NCBI GenBank assembly: GCA_003153055.1
Contig: PMBV01000365.1
Span: 23,756-36,582 of the forward strand
From: Myxococcales bacterium
GTDB lineage: Bacteria > Myxococcota > Myxococcia > Myxococcales > Myxococcaceae
Direction of reading: 5' to 3'
DNA length: 12,827 nucleotides
The notes below the pieces were generated by a model. The model was not told where the DNA came from and ran no database searches. It saw nothing but the letters and a program-made list of their open reading frames with translations. This document shows, one piece after another, positions 4,415-12,032 of the stretch. Position 1 is the first letter of the stretch; each line of letters begins with the position of its first letter. The position numbers and the translations under genes were made by a program.

Positions 4415-7192
4415 ATGCCTCGTTCTGGCTTTGCCCTCCTGTCCATCGTCTGCGCGTGCGCCACCGCTCCCGTCGTCCACGATGTGCCGGCCGCGGCGGT
4501 GCGGCTGCCCGAGGAGACGCACCTGGCGGACCTCGAGCAGCTCACCTTCGGCGGAGAGAACGCCGAGGCCTACTGGAGCTTCGACGGCACACGCGTGTCA
4601 CTCCAGCGCCGCCCGGCCAGCGAGGGCTGCGATCGCATCTACTCGATGCAGTTGTTCGACGGAGGGAGGCGGCTCACCACGCCGGCCCTGACGCCCATCT
4701 CGACCGGGAAGGGCGCCACCACCTGCTCCCACTACCTCAAGGGCGACGCCGAGGTGCTCTACGCCTCGACGCATCTCGGAGGTGACGCCTGCCCACCCAA
4801 GCCAGACATGAGCAAGGGCTACGTCTGGGCCTTGTATGACTCGTATGAAATCTTCAAGTCCAAGCCCGACGGCACCGGCCTCACCCGGCTCACCGACTCG
4901 CCGGGGTACGACGCCGAGGCGACCGTGTGCCCGGTGGACGGCTCCATCGTCTTCACCAGCGTGCGCGACGGCGACATCGAGCTGTACCGCATGGACGCCG
5001 ACGGGAAGAACGTCAAGCGGCTGACCTTCTCTCCGGGCTACGACGGAGGCGCCTTCTTCAACGCCGACTGCTCGAAGATCGTCTGGCGCGCGTCGCGGCC
5101 GAAGCCCGGCAAGGAGCTCGAGGAGTTTCAAGCGCTGCTCAAGCAGGGGCTGGTGCGGCCGTCGAAGCTCGAGCTCTACGTCGCCAATGCCGACGGCTCC
5201 GAGGCCAGGCAGGTGACGTACCTCGACGCGGCGTCCTTCGCGCCGTACTTCTTCCCCGATTCGAAGCGCATCATCTTCTCGAGCAACTACGGAGACCCCA
5301 AGGGGCGAGAGTTCGACCTCTGGGCCATCAACGTCGACGGGACTGGCCTCGAACGCATCACCGCGACCAAGGGCTTCGACGGGTTCCCGATGTTCTCTCC
5401 CGACGGCAAGTGGCTCATCTTCGCCTCGAACCGCATGACCCCGGCCGGCAAGTCGGACACCAACCTGTTCCTCGCTCGTTGGGTCGATGGGTCGCCGAAG
5501 CCCGTCGACGGCGCGGCCGAGCGCATCCTCTCCGACGTCACCTGGCTGGCGGACCCGCGGCGAGAGGGCCGAGGGGTGGGGACTGTGGGGCTCGAGGCCA
5601 GTGGCGCCTTCCTCGAAGAGCGCTTCAAGGCCCTCGGGCTGGTGCCCGCCGGAGACAAGGGGACGTATCGAGCTCCCTTTCAGGTGACGACGAAGGTGAC
5701 CGCCAAGCCCTCGACGAAGCTGACGGTGGCGGGGCATCAGGTGGCCTCGGCCGACTTCGTGCCGATGGGCTGGAGCGCTCAGGGCGCTGTGAAGGCGGCG
5801 GCGGTGCTGGTCGGCTGGGCCATTCAAGACGCGGAGCTGGGCCTCGACGACTTCAAGGGGCTCGACGTGAAGGGGAAGATCGTGCTGGCCCGTCGCTTCG
5901 TGCCCGAGAGCGAGAAGCTGCTCACGCCCGAGGCGCAACGCAAAGCCGGTGACCTCAGGAAGAAGGCCTTCGTCGCCCGGTCGCTGGGCGCCAAGGCGCT
6001 GGTGGTGGTCGACTGGCCCGTGGCTTCGGCGGTGCCGTCTCCCGAGCTCCCGTCAGAGGCGGCGCTGCCTACGCTGCTCCGGCCGGAGGCATCGGGCGAC
6101 TCGGGGATACCGGTGGTGGTCGTCAAGCGCTCGGCGCTGGCCACCGTGTGGAAGGCGCTGGAGGCCAAGAAGCGCGTGGACCTCGGAGTCACCGTCGAGC
6201 TCGCCTTCGAGCGGACCGAGGCGTTCAACGTGGTGGGCGTCATTCCCGCGGGGGGGAAGAAGGCGGACGGCGCGGTGGTGGTGGGCGCGCACTATGATCA
6301 CCTGGGCTACGGCGGCCCCAACTCGCTCACCCCCGACAAGCACGTGGTGCACCCGGGGGCCGACGACAATGGCTCCGGCACTGGAACGCTGCTGGAGATC
6401 GCCCGGGCACTCTCCGAACGGCGCGGCTCTCTGACCCGTGACGTGGTGATCGCCGCCTTCTCGGGTGAGGAGGAGGGCGTGCTCGGCTCGGCGGCGCTGG
6501 TGCAGGCACAACCCGCTTGGCTCAAGGGCGCGGTGGCGATGCTCAACCTCGACATGGTCGGACGGATGAAGAGCAATACACTCTCGGTGCTGGGTGCCGA
6601 GACGGCCCCGGAGTGGACCGCGCTCATCGAGCCGGCGTGCGCCGCGGCCAGGGTGGAGTGCAAGGCCGGGGGCGATGGTTATGGGCCCTCGGACCACACG
6701 CCGTTCTACACCGGTGGGCTCCCGGTGCTCTTCTTCTTCACTGGGGCCCACGGCGACTACCACAAGCCGTCCGATACGCCGGAGAAGCTCAACGCCGGAG
6801 GCATGGCGCGGGTGGCCGAGATCGTCGAAGCCATCGCCAACGCCGCGTCGGAGACCACGCTCACCTATTCCAAGCGCCCGGCGCCAACAGGCCGAGGAGA
6901 CGCCCGGAGTTTCAACGCGTCGCTGGGCACGGTGCCCAACTACGGTGGGCCTCCTCCAGGTGTCAAAGGCGTGCTGCTCGACGACGTGCGGCCGGGCGGC
7001 GGAGCAGACAAGGCGGGGATGCGCCGAGGCGACATCATCGTGAAGCTGGGGCGCTTCGACATCGGCTCGGTGGAGGACCTGATGTTCGTGCTGATGCAGG
7101 CCAAACCCGGAGAGACGGTGACCGGCGTGGTGCTGCGCGAAGGCAGGAAGGTGGAGCTCGAGACGACCTACCAAGAGGGCCGGCGGCGCTGA
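4415..7192 (+). CDS. TolB-like propeller / M28 metallopeptidase / PDZ lipoprotein
   Basis: A 925-residue multi-domain exported protein. The N-terminus ends in V-C-A-C, a plausible lipobox with Cys15 as the lipidated residue. Residues ~40-360 contain PD40/TolB-type propeller repeats (P-D-G-T-G-L-T-R-L-T-D-S near 151, M-D-A-D-G-K-N-V-K-R-L-T near 193, S-P-D-G-K-W-L-I-F near 328). Residues ~390-600 resemble the PA-type insert common in M28 enzymes. The M28 catalytic domain (~603-812) has all expected zinc ligands: H626-Y-D628, D650/D651 in G-A-D-D-N-G-S-G, the catalytic pair within G-E-E-E (684-687), D713 in N-L-D-M-V-G-R, and H783 in D-Y-H-K-P-S-D. A C-terminal PDZ domain (~840-920) follows. 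It is predicted to be an active di-zinc aminopeptidase or carboxypeptidase on the periplasmic or outer face. No Shine-Dalgarno precedes the ATG, so the start is less certain than the body. Confidence 0.88.
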   Translation: MPRSGFALLSIVCACATAPVVHDVPAAAVRLPEETHLADLEQLTFGGENAEAYWSFDGTRVSLQRRPASEGCDRIYSMQLFDGGRRLTTPALTPISTGKGATTCSHYLKGDAEVLYASTHLGGDACPPKPDMSKGYVWALYDSYEIFKSKPDGTGLTRLTDSPGYDAEATVCPVDGSIVFTSVRDGDIELYRMDADGKNVKRLTFSPGYDGGAFFNADCSKIVWRASRPKPGKELEEFQALLKQGLVRPSKLELYVANADGSEARQVTYLDAASFAPYFFPDSKRIIFSSNYGDPKGREFDLWAINVDGTGLERITATKGFDGFPMFSPDGKWLIFASNRMTPAGKSDTNLFLARWVDGSPKPVDGAAERILSDVTWLADPRREGRGVGTVGLEASGAFLEERFKALGLVPAGDKGTYRAPFQVTTKVTAKPSTKLTVAGHQVASADFVPMGWSAQGAVKAAAVLVGWAIQDAELGLDDFKGLDVKGKIVLARRFVPESEKLLTPEAQRKAGDLRKKAFVARSLGAKALVVVDWPVASAVPSPELPSEAALPTLLRPEASGDSGIPVVVVKRSALATVWKALEAKKRVDLGVTVELAFERTEAFNVVGVIPAGGKKADGAVVVGAHYDHLGYGGPNSLTPDKHVVHPGADDNGSGTGTLLEIARALSERRGSLTRDVVIAAFSGEEEGVLGSAALVQAQPAWLKGAVAMLNLDMVGRMKSNTLSVLGAETAPEWTALIEPACAAARVECKAGGDGYGPSDHTPFYTGGLPVLFFFTGAHGDYHKPSDTPEKLNAGGMARVAEIVEAIANAASETTLTYSKRPAPTGRGDARSFNASLGTVPNYGGPPPGVKGVLLDDVRPGGGADKAGMRRGDIIVKLGRFDIGSVEDLMFVLMQAKPGETVTGVVLREGRKVELETTYQEGRRR

Positions 7193-7229
7193 GATCGTCT
7201 CGGGCCCCAGCGGCAACTGACTGAATACC

Positions 7230-7946
7230 ATGCGCACCTCCCTCGCCTTTTCGCTGCTCCTCGCCGTGAGTGGTTGCCACTTCGTTCAGGGCTCCGGCCG
7301 CCTCCAGACCCAGACCCGTGCGTTCACCTCGTTCCACGCGGTGGACCTGCGCGGCATCTCCGATGTGTCCCTGGTTCGCGGTGAAGGGTCGATCTCCGTC
7401 ACCACCGATGACAACCTCCTCCAATACGTCGTTGTCGAAGTGAAGGGCGACACGCTCACCGTCGAGGAGCGCGACCCGGCGACGGGCAACGCGACGCTCG
7501 CTCCCACCCACGGCATCAAGGTTCAGGTGTCGGCGCCCGACGCCCCGACCGACGTGAGCCTCAGCGGAACCGGGAGCTTCCTCTGGGCCGACCCGGCGCC
7601 GCTCACGGTCGAGACCCTCGGCCTCCACGTCGATGGAACCGGCTCAGTGGAGGCGGCGCTCGCCGTCACCACCGTGAACGCCGACCTCCAGGGAACTGGC
7701 TCCGTCACGCTCACCGGCACGTGCAGCGCCGGCAGCTTCCAGCTCTCGGGCACTGGTGGCCTCCATGCCTTTGGTCTCTCGCTGCGCACCGCCAAGGTCA
7801 ACGTCTCGGGTACAGGGAGCGCCGAGGTCTCGGTCGCTGATTCCCTCGACGCCGTCATCAGCGGCACCGGCTCGGTGCTGTACCGAGGCGCACCCACCGT
7901 CACCTCGCGCGTCTCCGGAGTGGGCTCGGTTCGTCAGTCGAACTGA
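7230..7946 (+). CDS. head-GIN domain (DUF2807) lipoprotein
   Basis: A 238-residue lipoprotein. The signal peptide ends L-A-V-S-G-C, with Cys16 as the lipidated residue. The mature part begins with the typical G-S-G-R-L ... F-H-A-V-D-L-R-G-I-S-D-V opening of the head-GIN/DUF2807 family, which forms a right-handed beta-helix. Seven G-T-G-S-like turns recur at about residues 112, 136, 155, 173, 193, 211 and 229, spaced 16-24 residues apart, as expected for successive helix rungs. Family members are often called putative autotransporter adhesins, but a passenger-translocating barrel is absent here, so a cell-surface or periplasmic structural role is more likely. It starts 37 bp after the M28 peptidase stop and is probably co-transcribed with it; the Shine-Dalgarno is weak. 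Confidence 0.88.
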   Translation: MRTSLAFSLLLAVSGCHFVQGSGRLQTQTRAFTSFHAVDLRGISDVSLVRGEGSISVTTDDNLLQYVVVEVKGDTLTVEERDPATGNATLAPTHGIKVQVSAPDAPTDVSLSGTGSFLWADPAPLTVETLGLHVDGTGSVEAALAVTTVNADLQGTGSVTLTGTCSAGSFQLSGTGGLHAFGLSLRTAKVNVSGTGSAEVSVADSLDAVISGTGSVLYRGAPTVTSRVSGVGSVRQSN

Positions 7947-8246
7947 ACCGGCGCAGCTCCGTCTCCCTCACCCTGGCCGATGTGGCGACGAGCCTCGGAG
8001 GTGAGCTCGAGGGTAAGGGCGATGATCGAAACAGCCTCGCCATCCTCGGCGCCGATCCATCCCGGCTGGCTTCGTTGCTCGTCGGTCACGTACCGACGGG
8101 TATGCTCCCTCCTCGCGCCTCGCCAGCCGGGCGTCTCGACGCCGATCCCTGGCGACGCCATTTCGACCAGCGCCCTAATCTCTCGTTGAGCGTCACGGTG
8201 AAGAGCGCGTCGTGGGCCAGCGGATCGACGCTCCACCGACGGGTGC
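7947..8246. other. convergent intergenic region with a weak open frame
   Basis: This 300-bp gap lies between the ends of two converging genes. A plus-strand frame from GTG at 7982 stays open to 8320. Just upstream and through the start it reads L-T-L-A-D-V-A-T-S-L-G-G-E-L-E-G-K-G-D, which resembles the opening of the LpxD N-terminal domain, but nothing after it fits. Third-position G+C is about 74 percent by hand count, which looks lower than in the window's firm genes. The frame has no Shine-Dalgarno and runs into the antisense of the methyltransferase gene. I call no gene here. ACCGACGGGT occurs at 8092 and 8235 in this gap and again at 8385 inside the methyltransferase gene. Confidence 0.5.
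8078..8100. terminator. hairpin between convergent genes
   Basis: CGTCGGT (8080-8086) and ACCGACG (8092-8098) form a perfect 7-bp stem around CACGT, with two further closing pairs, one of them G-T. It lies about midway between the converging head-GIN and methyltransferase genes and could end transcription from both sides. Neither strand has a T-tract, so a protein-binding palindrome is also possible. Confidence 0.4.
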
Positions 8247-8954
8247 TCACGCCTTGGGGGTCCTGCGCTCCTCATCTCGGTCGCGCGCCGCGAGCGCACC
8301 GGTCAGCGGCACGAAGGTGACGGGCAAGAGGTGCTCGAGGCATGCCTGCCCATCGTCGGTTTTGGTGACGCGCTCCAGGGCCTCACCGACGGGTATGACG
8401 AGCCCACCACCTGGGCGGAGCTGCTCCACCAGCGGCGCCGGAATCCGTGGTGCCGAGGCGCACACCACGATGGCGTCGTAGGGCGCCTCCTCGGGCCAGC
8501 CGAGGTAGCCGTCGCCCACCCTCAGGTGCACCTCATAGCCTTGGCGCGTCAGCCTCCGTTGGGCCCGCGCTGAGAGCGGCTCGACGACCTCGATGCTGTA
8601 GACCTCACACCCGAGCTCGGCGAGGAGCGCCGTCTGGTAGCCACAGCCGGTGCCCACCTCGAGCACCTTGGCCCCTGGCTCGAGTCTCAGCGCCTGGAGC
8701 ATCTCGGCGATGAGTGATGGCTGGCTGGTCGTCTGCCCGTAGCCGATATACAGGGGGCGATCCTCCAGCTCGTGCCCCTGCGTCTCCCACGGGAGGTATT
8801 CGCCGCGGTGCACCCGGCTCATCACCGCCAGCACCCGCGGGTCTGTCACGCCCAGCCGCCCGAGCGCCTGCCTCCAGTCGGGGGCCCACGGGGGCGGCCA
8901 TTTCATCATCGTCACCCCCAGGAGGACCGCCGCGCTCGTCAGAAGGAGCATCAT
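8247..8954 (-). CDS. pcm: protein-L-isoaspartate O-methyltransferase with N-terminal membrane segment
   Basis: A 235-residue PIMT-family enzyme, which uses S-adenosylmethionine to methylate isoaspartyl residues and start repair of aged proteins. Family motifs are intact: G-Y-G-Q-T-T-S-Q-P-S (71-80), the SAM-binding V-L-E-V-G-T-G-C-G-Y (97-106), G-D-G-Y-L-G-W (147-153), P-Y-D-A-I-V-V (158-164) and L-V-I-P-V-G (185-190). The first ~17 residues are an extra hydrophobic segment (M-M-L-L-L-T-S-A-A-V-L-L-G-V), not part of the usual ~210-residue enzyme. Positive charges follow it rather than precede it, suggesting an N-out anchor with the enzyme in the cytoplasm, though a signal peptide is possible. 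GAGGGGAG lies just before the tandem ATGs at 8954 and 8951; either could start. It is the last gene of the minus-strand cluster, 63 bp after the proline-rich protein. Confidence 0.88.
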   Translation of the reverse strand: MMLLLTSAAVLLGVTMMKWPPPWAPDWRQALGRLGVTDPRVLAVMSRVHRGEYLPWETQGHELEDRPLYIGYGQTTSQPSLIAEMLQALRLEPGAKVLEVGTGCGYQTALLAELGCEVYSIEVVEPLSARAQRRLTRQGYEVHLRVGDGYLGWPEEAPYDAIVVCASAPRIPAPLVEQLRPGGGLVIPVGEALERVTKTDDGQACLEHLLPVTFVPLTGALAARDRDEERRTPKA

Positions 8955-9017
8955 GGGCTCCCCTCAAAATGCAGCGTCGACCGCTCGAGTCAAGGGCCCT
9001 CCGATGAGAGCGGAATC

Positions 9018-9446
9018 TCAGGGCCGAAGGTATGGCTCGAGCTGAATGCGCGGGTTGTTCGGCGGCGGCAGGCGAGTGCGGGCGCCTGGGTCTCGCAGTC
9101 GTCTCAAGTGTCGAAACTCGGGCGGTTCGGAGACCGGGTCCGTTGGTGACGGTGGAGGCGGCTCCGGCGCGGCGAGCGGAGTGGCCTGCTGCAGCGGAAG
9201 GAGCTGCGTGACGACCGGGGGGGTGACGCTCGCCCCTCCATCCACCGTGATGGCTGATGGGGGTGGCGCCATCACCACGGGCGACCGCGGCCGGGCCACA
9301 GGGAGCGGCAGTGGCGACGGGAGCGCCATCGGCTCGGCCATGGCCGTCTTGGGCAGCTCGACGCTGTTCACCCACCAGCGAGCCCAGAGCAACGACCCAC
9401 CGAGCACGGCCACCAGGCCCACCAGCAGCGGGAGCGCGCGGTTCAC
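9018..9446 (-). CDS. proline-rich single-span membrane protein
   Basis: A 142-residue protein without a known domain. Residues ~5-25 form one hydrophobic segment (L-P-L-L-V-G-L-V-A-V-L-G-G), followed by W-A-R-W-W-V. The rest is about a third Pro and Ala, with runs such as P-E-P-P-P-P-S-P, and ends in a short basic stretch (R-H-L-R-R-L-R-D). This looks like a periplasmic linker with a wall- or protein-binding tail, but that is inference. The start is GTG at 9446, with only 3 bp between it and the TGA of the upstream dehydrogenase gene, indicating translational coupling. The low-complexity composition makes the exact start and function uncertain, but the tight linkage supports a real gene. Confidence 0.7.
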   Translation of the reverse strand: MNRALPLLVGLVAVLGGSLLWARWWVNSVELPKTAMAEPMALPSPLPLPVARPRSPVVMAPPPSAITVDGGASVTPPVVTQLLPLQQATPLAAPEPPPPSPTDPVSEPPEFRHLRRLRDPGARTRLPPPNNPRIQLEPYLRP

Positions 9447-9449
9447 GGT

Positions 9450-10334
9450 TCAGCCGACCTGCTGGCCGACGAGCTCTTCGAAGGCGGTGATGACGGCGCC
9501 GATGTCCTTGTCGCCCTTCCCGGCGGCGCGGGCCAGGTTGTAGGTCTCCTTCACCGAGGCCGCGCTCGGAGTGGGCACTCGATGCGCAGCGGCGCTCTCG
9601 AGGAAGAGCGAAAGGTCCTTGTGCATGAGATCGACGGTGAAGTGGGGCGTGAAGTCGCGGCTCAAGATGGCCTGGCCCTTGAAGTCGAAGTACGGCGAGC
9701 GGAAGCCCGAGGCCTGGATGACCTCGATGAGCTTCCTCGGGTCGACTCCGGCGCGGGTGGTGAGCAGGAGCCCCTCGCTGAACGCCTGGAGCATCGAGGC
9801 GATGAGCGCGTTGCCGGCGAGCTTCACCTGTGTCCCGCTGCCCACCGGCCCGCAGTGGACGACCTTCTCGGAGAGGGCCTGGAAGATGGGTGTGGCGCGA
9901 GCGAGGGTCGAGGCGCTGGCGCCCGTCATCACCACCAGGGTGCCTCGCTCGGCGCCCACCTTCGAGCCGGTGACGGGCGCGTCGGCGAAGTCCACCGACT
10001 TGGTGGTGAAGGCCTCGGAGAGCTTCTTCACCAGGGGCACCGACACGGTGGAGAAGTCGATGAAGAGCTGGCCTGCTTTCGCTCCCTCGAGGAGGCCCTC
10101 GGGCCCCAGGGCGACGGCCTCGAGCACGGAGGGATCAGACAGGCAGGTGCAGAAGGCTTCCGTCTGGGCGGCCAGCTCCCGCGGGCTCTTGGCTACTTCG
10201 AGGCCCTGGGCTTCGAGGGCCTTGGCCTTGCCCACGGAGCGGTTCCACACCACCACGTCGAAGCCGCCCCTCTTCTTCAAGTTGAGCGCCATCGGGGCGC
10301 CCATGGTACCGAGGCCGACGAAACCGATTCGCAT
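9450..10334 (-). CDS. NAD(P)-dependent beta-hydroxyacid dehydrogenase (GLYR/HIBADH family)
   Basis: A 294-residue member of the 3-hydroxyisobutyrate dehydrogenase / glyoxylate-succinic semialdehyde reductase family; typical length is about 290. The N-terminal Rossmann fold has G-F-V-G-L-G-T-M-G (4-12). The second strand ends W-N-R-S (30-33), where an Arg rather than an acidic residue suggests NADP(H). Substrate-binding D-F-S-T (93-96) and D-A-P-V-T-G-S (118-124) are present, as is the catalytic Lys in V-K-L-A-G-N (Lys171, Asn175). The enzyme probably reduces a small aldehyde or oxidises a beta-hydroxyacid, most like the GLYR-type reductases, but the exact substrate cannot be read from the sequence. 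The start M-R-I-G is at 10334 with a weak Shine-Dalgarno. It is the first gene of a three-gene minus-strand cluster. Confidence 0.88.
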   Translation of the reverse strand: MRIGFVGLGTMGAPMALNLKKRGGFDVVVWNRSVGKAKALEAQGLEVAKSPRELAAQTEAFCTCLSDPSVLEAVALGPEGLLEGAKAGQLFIDFSTVSVPLVKKLSEAFTTKSVDFADAPVTGSKVGAERGTLVVMTGASASTLARATPIFQALSEKVVHCGPVGSGTQVKLAGNALIASMLQAFSEGLLLTTRAGVDPRKLIEVIQASGFRSPYFDFKGQAILSRDFTPHFTVDLMHKDLSLFLESAAAHRVPTPSAASVKETYNLARAAGKGDKDIGAVITAFEELVGQQVG

Positions 10335-10446
10335 GGGCGAGGCCAATAGCACCTCGCCGTGGCCTCGCGAAGGGTGTCGGCCCCATCGGCGGACCATGTC
10401 CCGCTGGTGGCCAACGTCGAGTGGACGGGGTAAATCCCCCCGACGG

Positions 10447-10656
10447 ATGGCCCTCTTTCTGTTTCGGCGGGAAAACAACCAGGCGGCGCGCCGCGAGCGC
10501 ATCGACCGGGCCGAGCGCCGCGCGGCGGCCGGCTTTCGGCGTCTGGCGGACTTGTTCAAGCGCGCGGCGGAGCTCATCGAGGCCCGACGGCTGGAGCGCA
10601 ACGGCTACCACCCGCCGGAGCGCTTTCTCGATCGCTCCGACAAACCACCCTCGTAG
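10447..10656 (+). CDS. small basic helical protein upstream of acyltransferase
   Basis: A 69-residue protein of unknown function. It is rich in Arg, Ala and Glu with regularly spaced hydrophobic residues, consistent with one long amphipathic helix (R-R-A-A-A-G-F-R-R-L-A-D-L-F-K-R-A-A-E-L-I-E-A-R-R around 24-48), after a hydrophobic start (M-A-L-F-L-F). It may lie on the membrane surface or bind a partner helix. The stop TAG at 10654-10656 is 5 bp before the acyltransferase ATG, so the two are almost certainly one operon and possibly translationally coupled. An in-frame ATG at 10396 would add 17 residues, but they look unlike the rest. Divergent from the dehydrogenase gene across a 112-bp gap with no clear promoter. 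Confidence 0.7.
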   Translation: MALFLFRRENNQAARRERIDRAERRAAAGFRRLADLFKRAAELIEARRLERNGYHPPERFLDRSDKPPS

Positions 10657-10661
10657 GGAAC

Positions 10662-12002
10662 ATGTTCTATCGCCTCTTTCGGGCTGTCATGCGTCTGTCG
10701 CTGCGGCTGTTCTTCCGGGTGGAGTCTCCGGTAGACCCGGCTGGCGGGCTCGCCCTCGATGGAGCCGTCGTCTACGTGGCCAACCACCCCAACGGTCTGG
10801 TGGACCCGGCGCTCGTCTTCGCGCTCGCCACGCGGCCCATCACCTTCCTGGCCAAGGCGCCGTTGTTCGCGTTGCCGCTCTTGGGGTGGATCCTCCGCTC
10901 CATGGGGGCCCTGCCGGTGTACCGCCAGAAGGACGGCAACAACCCGGCCCAGAACGAGGGCACGCTGGTGGCCGCGGTCAACGCTCTGGTCGCGGGGAGC
11001 GCCATCACCCTGTTTCCCGAGGGCAAGAGCCACTCCGAGCCTCAGCTCGCCGAGCTCAAGACGGGCGCCGCGCGAATGGCGCTCGAGGCGACGCGTCGGG
11101 GCGCGCCGGTGCGCATCGTGCCCGTGGGCCTCACCTACGAGGCGAAGAGCCTGTTCAAGAGCCGGGTGCACGTCGAGGTCGGGCCGGCGCTCGAGGCCCG
11201 CGCCTTCATGGAGCGCGAGGGTGAAGACGCCCACGCCGCCGCCCGGCGCCTCACCGCGGCCATCGCTGACGCCCTGTGGACCGTCACGCTGAACCTCGAC
11301 CGCTGGGAGGACCTGCCCATCGTCGAGACCGCCGAGGCCCTGTACGCGCTCGCTCAGGACAAGGACGACGACGCCGGGAGCGCCGAGCGCCAGAGGGCCT
11401 TCGCCCGGGGCATGGCGTTGGTGCGCGAAGAGGAGCCGGCGCGCTTCGAACGGCTCAAGCGAGACATCGCGTCGTTTCGCCAGAGGCTCGGGCTGCTCCG
11501 GGTGACGCCCAAGGAGCTGACGTACCATTACCACCCGGCCACGGTGGCGCTGTTCATCGCGCGGAACCTGGCCTGGCTGCTGGGACTCCCGTTCTTCGTG
11601 TTGGGGCTGGTGCTCTTCTGGTTGCCCTACCAGTTCCCCTACCGCCTCGCCGACGCTCGCCACGAGGACCACGACGTGGAGTCGACGGTGAAGCTCCTGG
11701 CTGCGATGGTCATCGCCCCGGCGTGGTGGGGGCTCTTGACCGGCGCGGCGGGCCTCTGGGGCGGGGCCTGGGCGGCGGTCGGCGCGCTCTTGGCGGTGCC
11801 GACGCTGGCCGTGTTCACCCGTTGGTACTTCGAGCGGAGAGGCTCGGCACTCCACGACGCCCGCGTCTTCCTTCAGTTGGGGCGGGGTGGGGCGCTGAAG
11901 CGTGGGCTGCTCGCCGAGGGCCGCTCCCTCGCCGGGGAGATCGATCGCCTGGCTGCCGAGCTGAGGCCGCGCTTGGAGCGCGAAGCACGTGCTCGCGCCT
12001 GA
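10662..12002 (+). CDS. PlsC-type lysophospholipid acyltransferase with C-terminal membrane domain
   Basis: A 446-residue glycerolipid acyltransferase. Residues ~30-210 are the PlsC/LPLAT domain: V-A-N-H-P-N-G-L-V-D-P (39-49), F-P-E-G-K-S-H-S (118-125), G-A-A-R-M-A-L (135-141) and V-P-V-G-L-T-Y (153-159). The catalytic pair is His42 ... Asp48, spaced H-X5-D rather than the standard H-X4-D; the N-H-P-N-x-x-x-D-P form is typical of the SCT1/GAT-like LPLAT subgroup, which is also longer than plain PlsC. Residues ~205-290 are a charged helical linker, and ~295-390 hold two hydrophobic blocks, probably three to four membrane segments. A likely role is acylation of glycerol-3-phosphate or a lysolipid at the inner membrane. 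The spacing to the upstream small gene (5 bp) implies co-expression. The convergent neighbour ends 30 bp after its stop. Confidence 0.88.
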   Translation: MFYRLFRAVMRLSLRLFFRVESPVDPAGGLALDGAVVYVANHPNGLVDPALVFALATRPITFLAKAPLFALPLLGWILRSMGALPVYRQKDGNNPAQNEGTLVAAVNALVAGSAITLFPEGKSHSEPQLAELKTGAARMALEATRRGAPVRIVPVGLTYEAKSLFKSRVHVEVGPALEARAFMEREGEDAHAAARRLTAAIADALWTVTLNLDRWEDLPIVETAEALYALAQDKDDDAGSAERQRAFARGMALVREEEPARFERLKRDIASFRQRLGLLRVTPKELTYHYHPATVALFIARNLAWLLGLPFFVLGLVLFWLPYQFPYRLADARHEDHDVESTVKLLAAMVIAPAWWGLLTGAAGLWGGAWAAVGALLAVPTLAVFTRWYFERRGSALHDARVFLQLGRGGALKRGLLAEGRSLAGEIDRLAAELRPRLEREARARA

Positions 12003-12032
12003 GCGTGGGCTCGTCCGCCCTCATGCCCCAGC

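Noticed and set aside
4598..7237. Long minus-strand open frames (446 and 394 codons) opposite the peptidase gene, and a 341-codon plus frame within it.
   Set aside because: They are composition shadows of the intact TolB/M28/PDZ gene, rich in Arg, Gly, His and Leu without domains.
7934..8299. A 121-codon minus-strand frame downstream of the methyltransferase gene.
   Set aside because: It overlaps the 3-prime end of the methyltransferase in another frame, has no Shine-Dalgarno and no domain.
9571..10446. A long plus-strand frame opposite the dehydrogenase that leads into the 69-residue gene.
   Set aside because: The part before 10447 is antisense to a dehydrogenase with intact motifs; only the 3-prime end in the free gap is kept.
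10605..11855. A 416-codon minus-strand frame opposite the acyltransferase.
   Set aside because: Antisense shadow; the plus-strand gene carries the full acyltransferase motif set.
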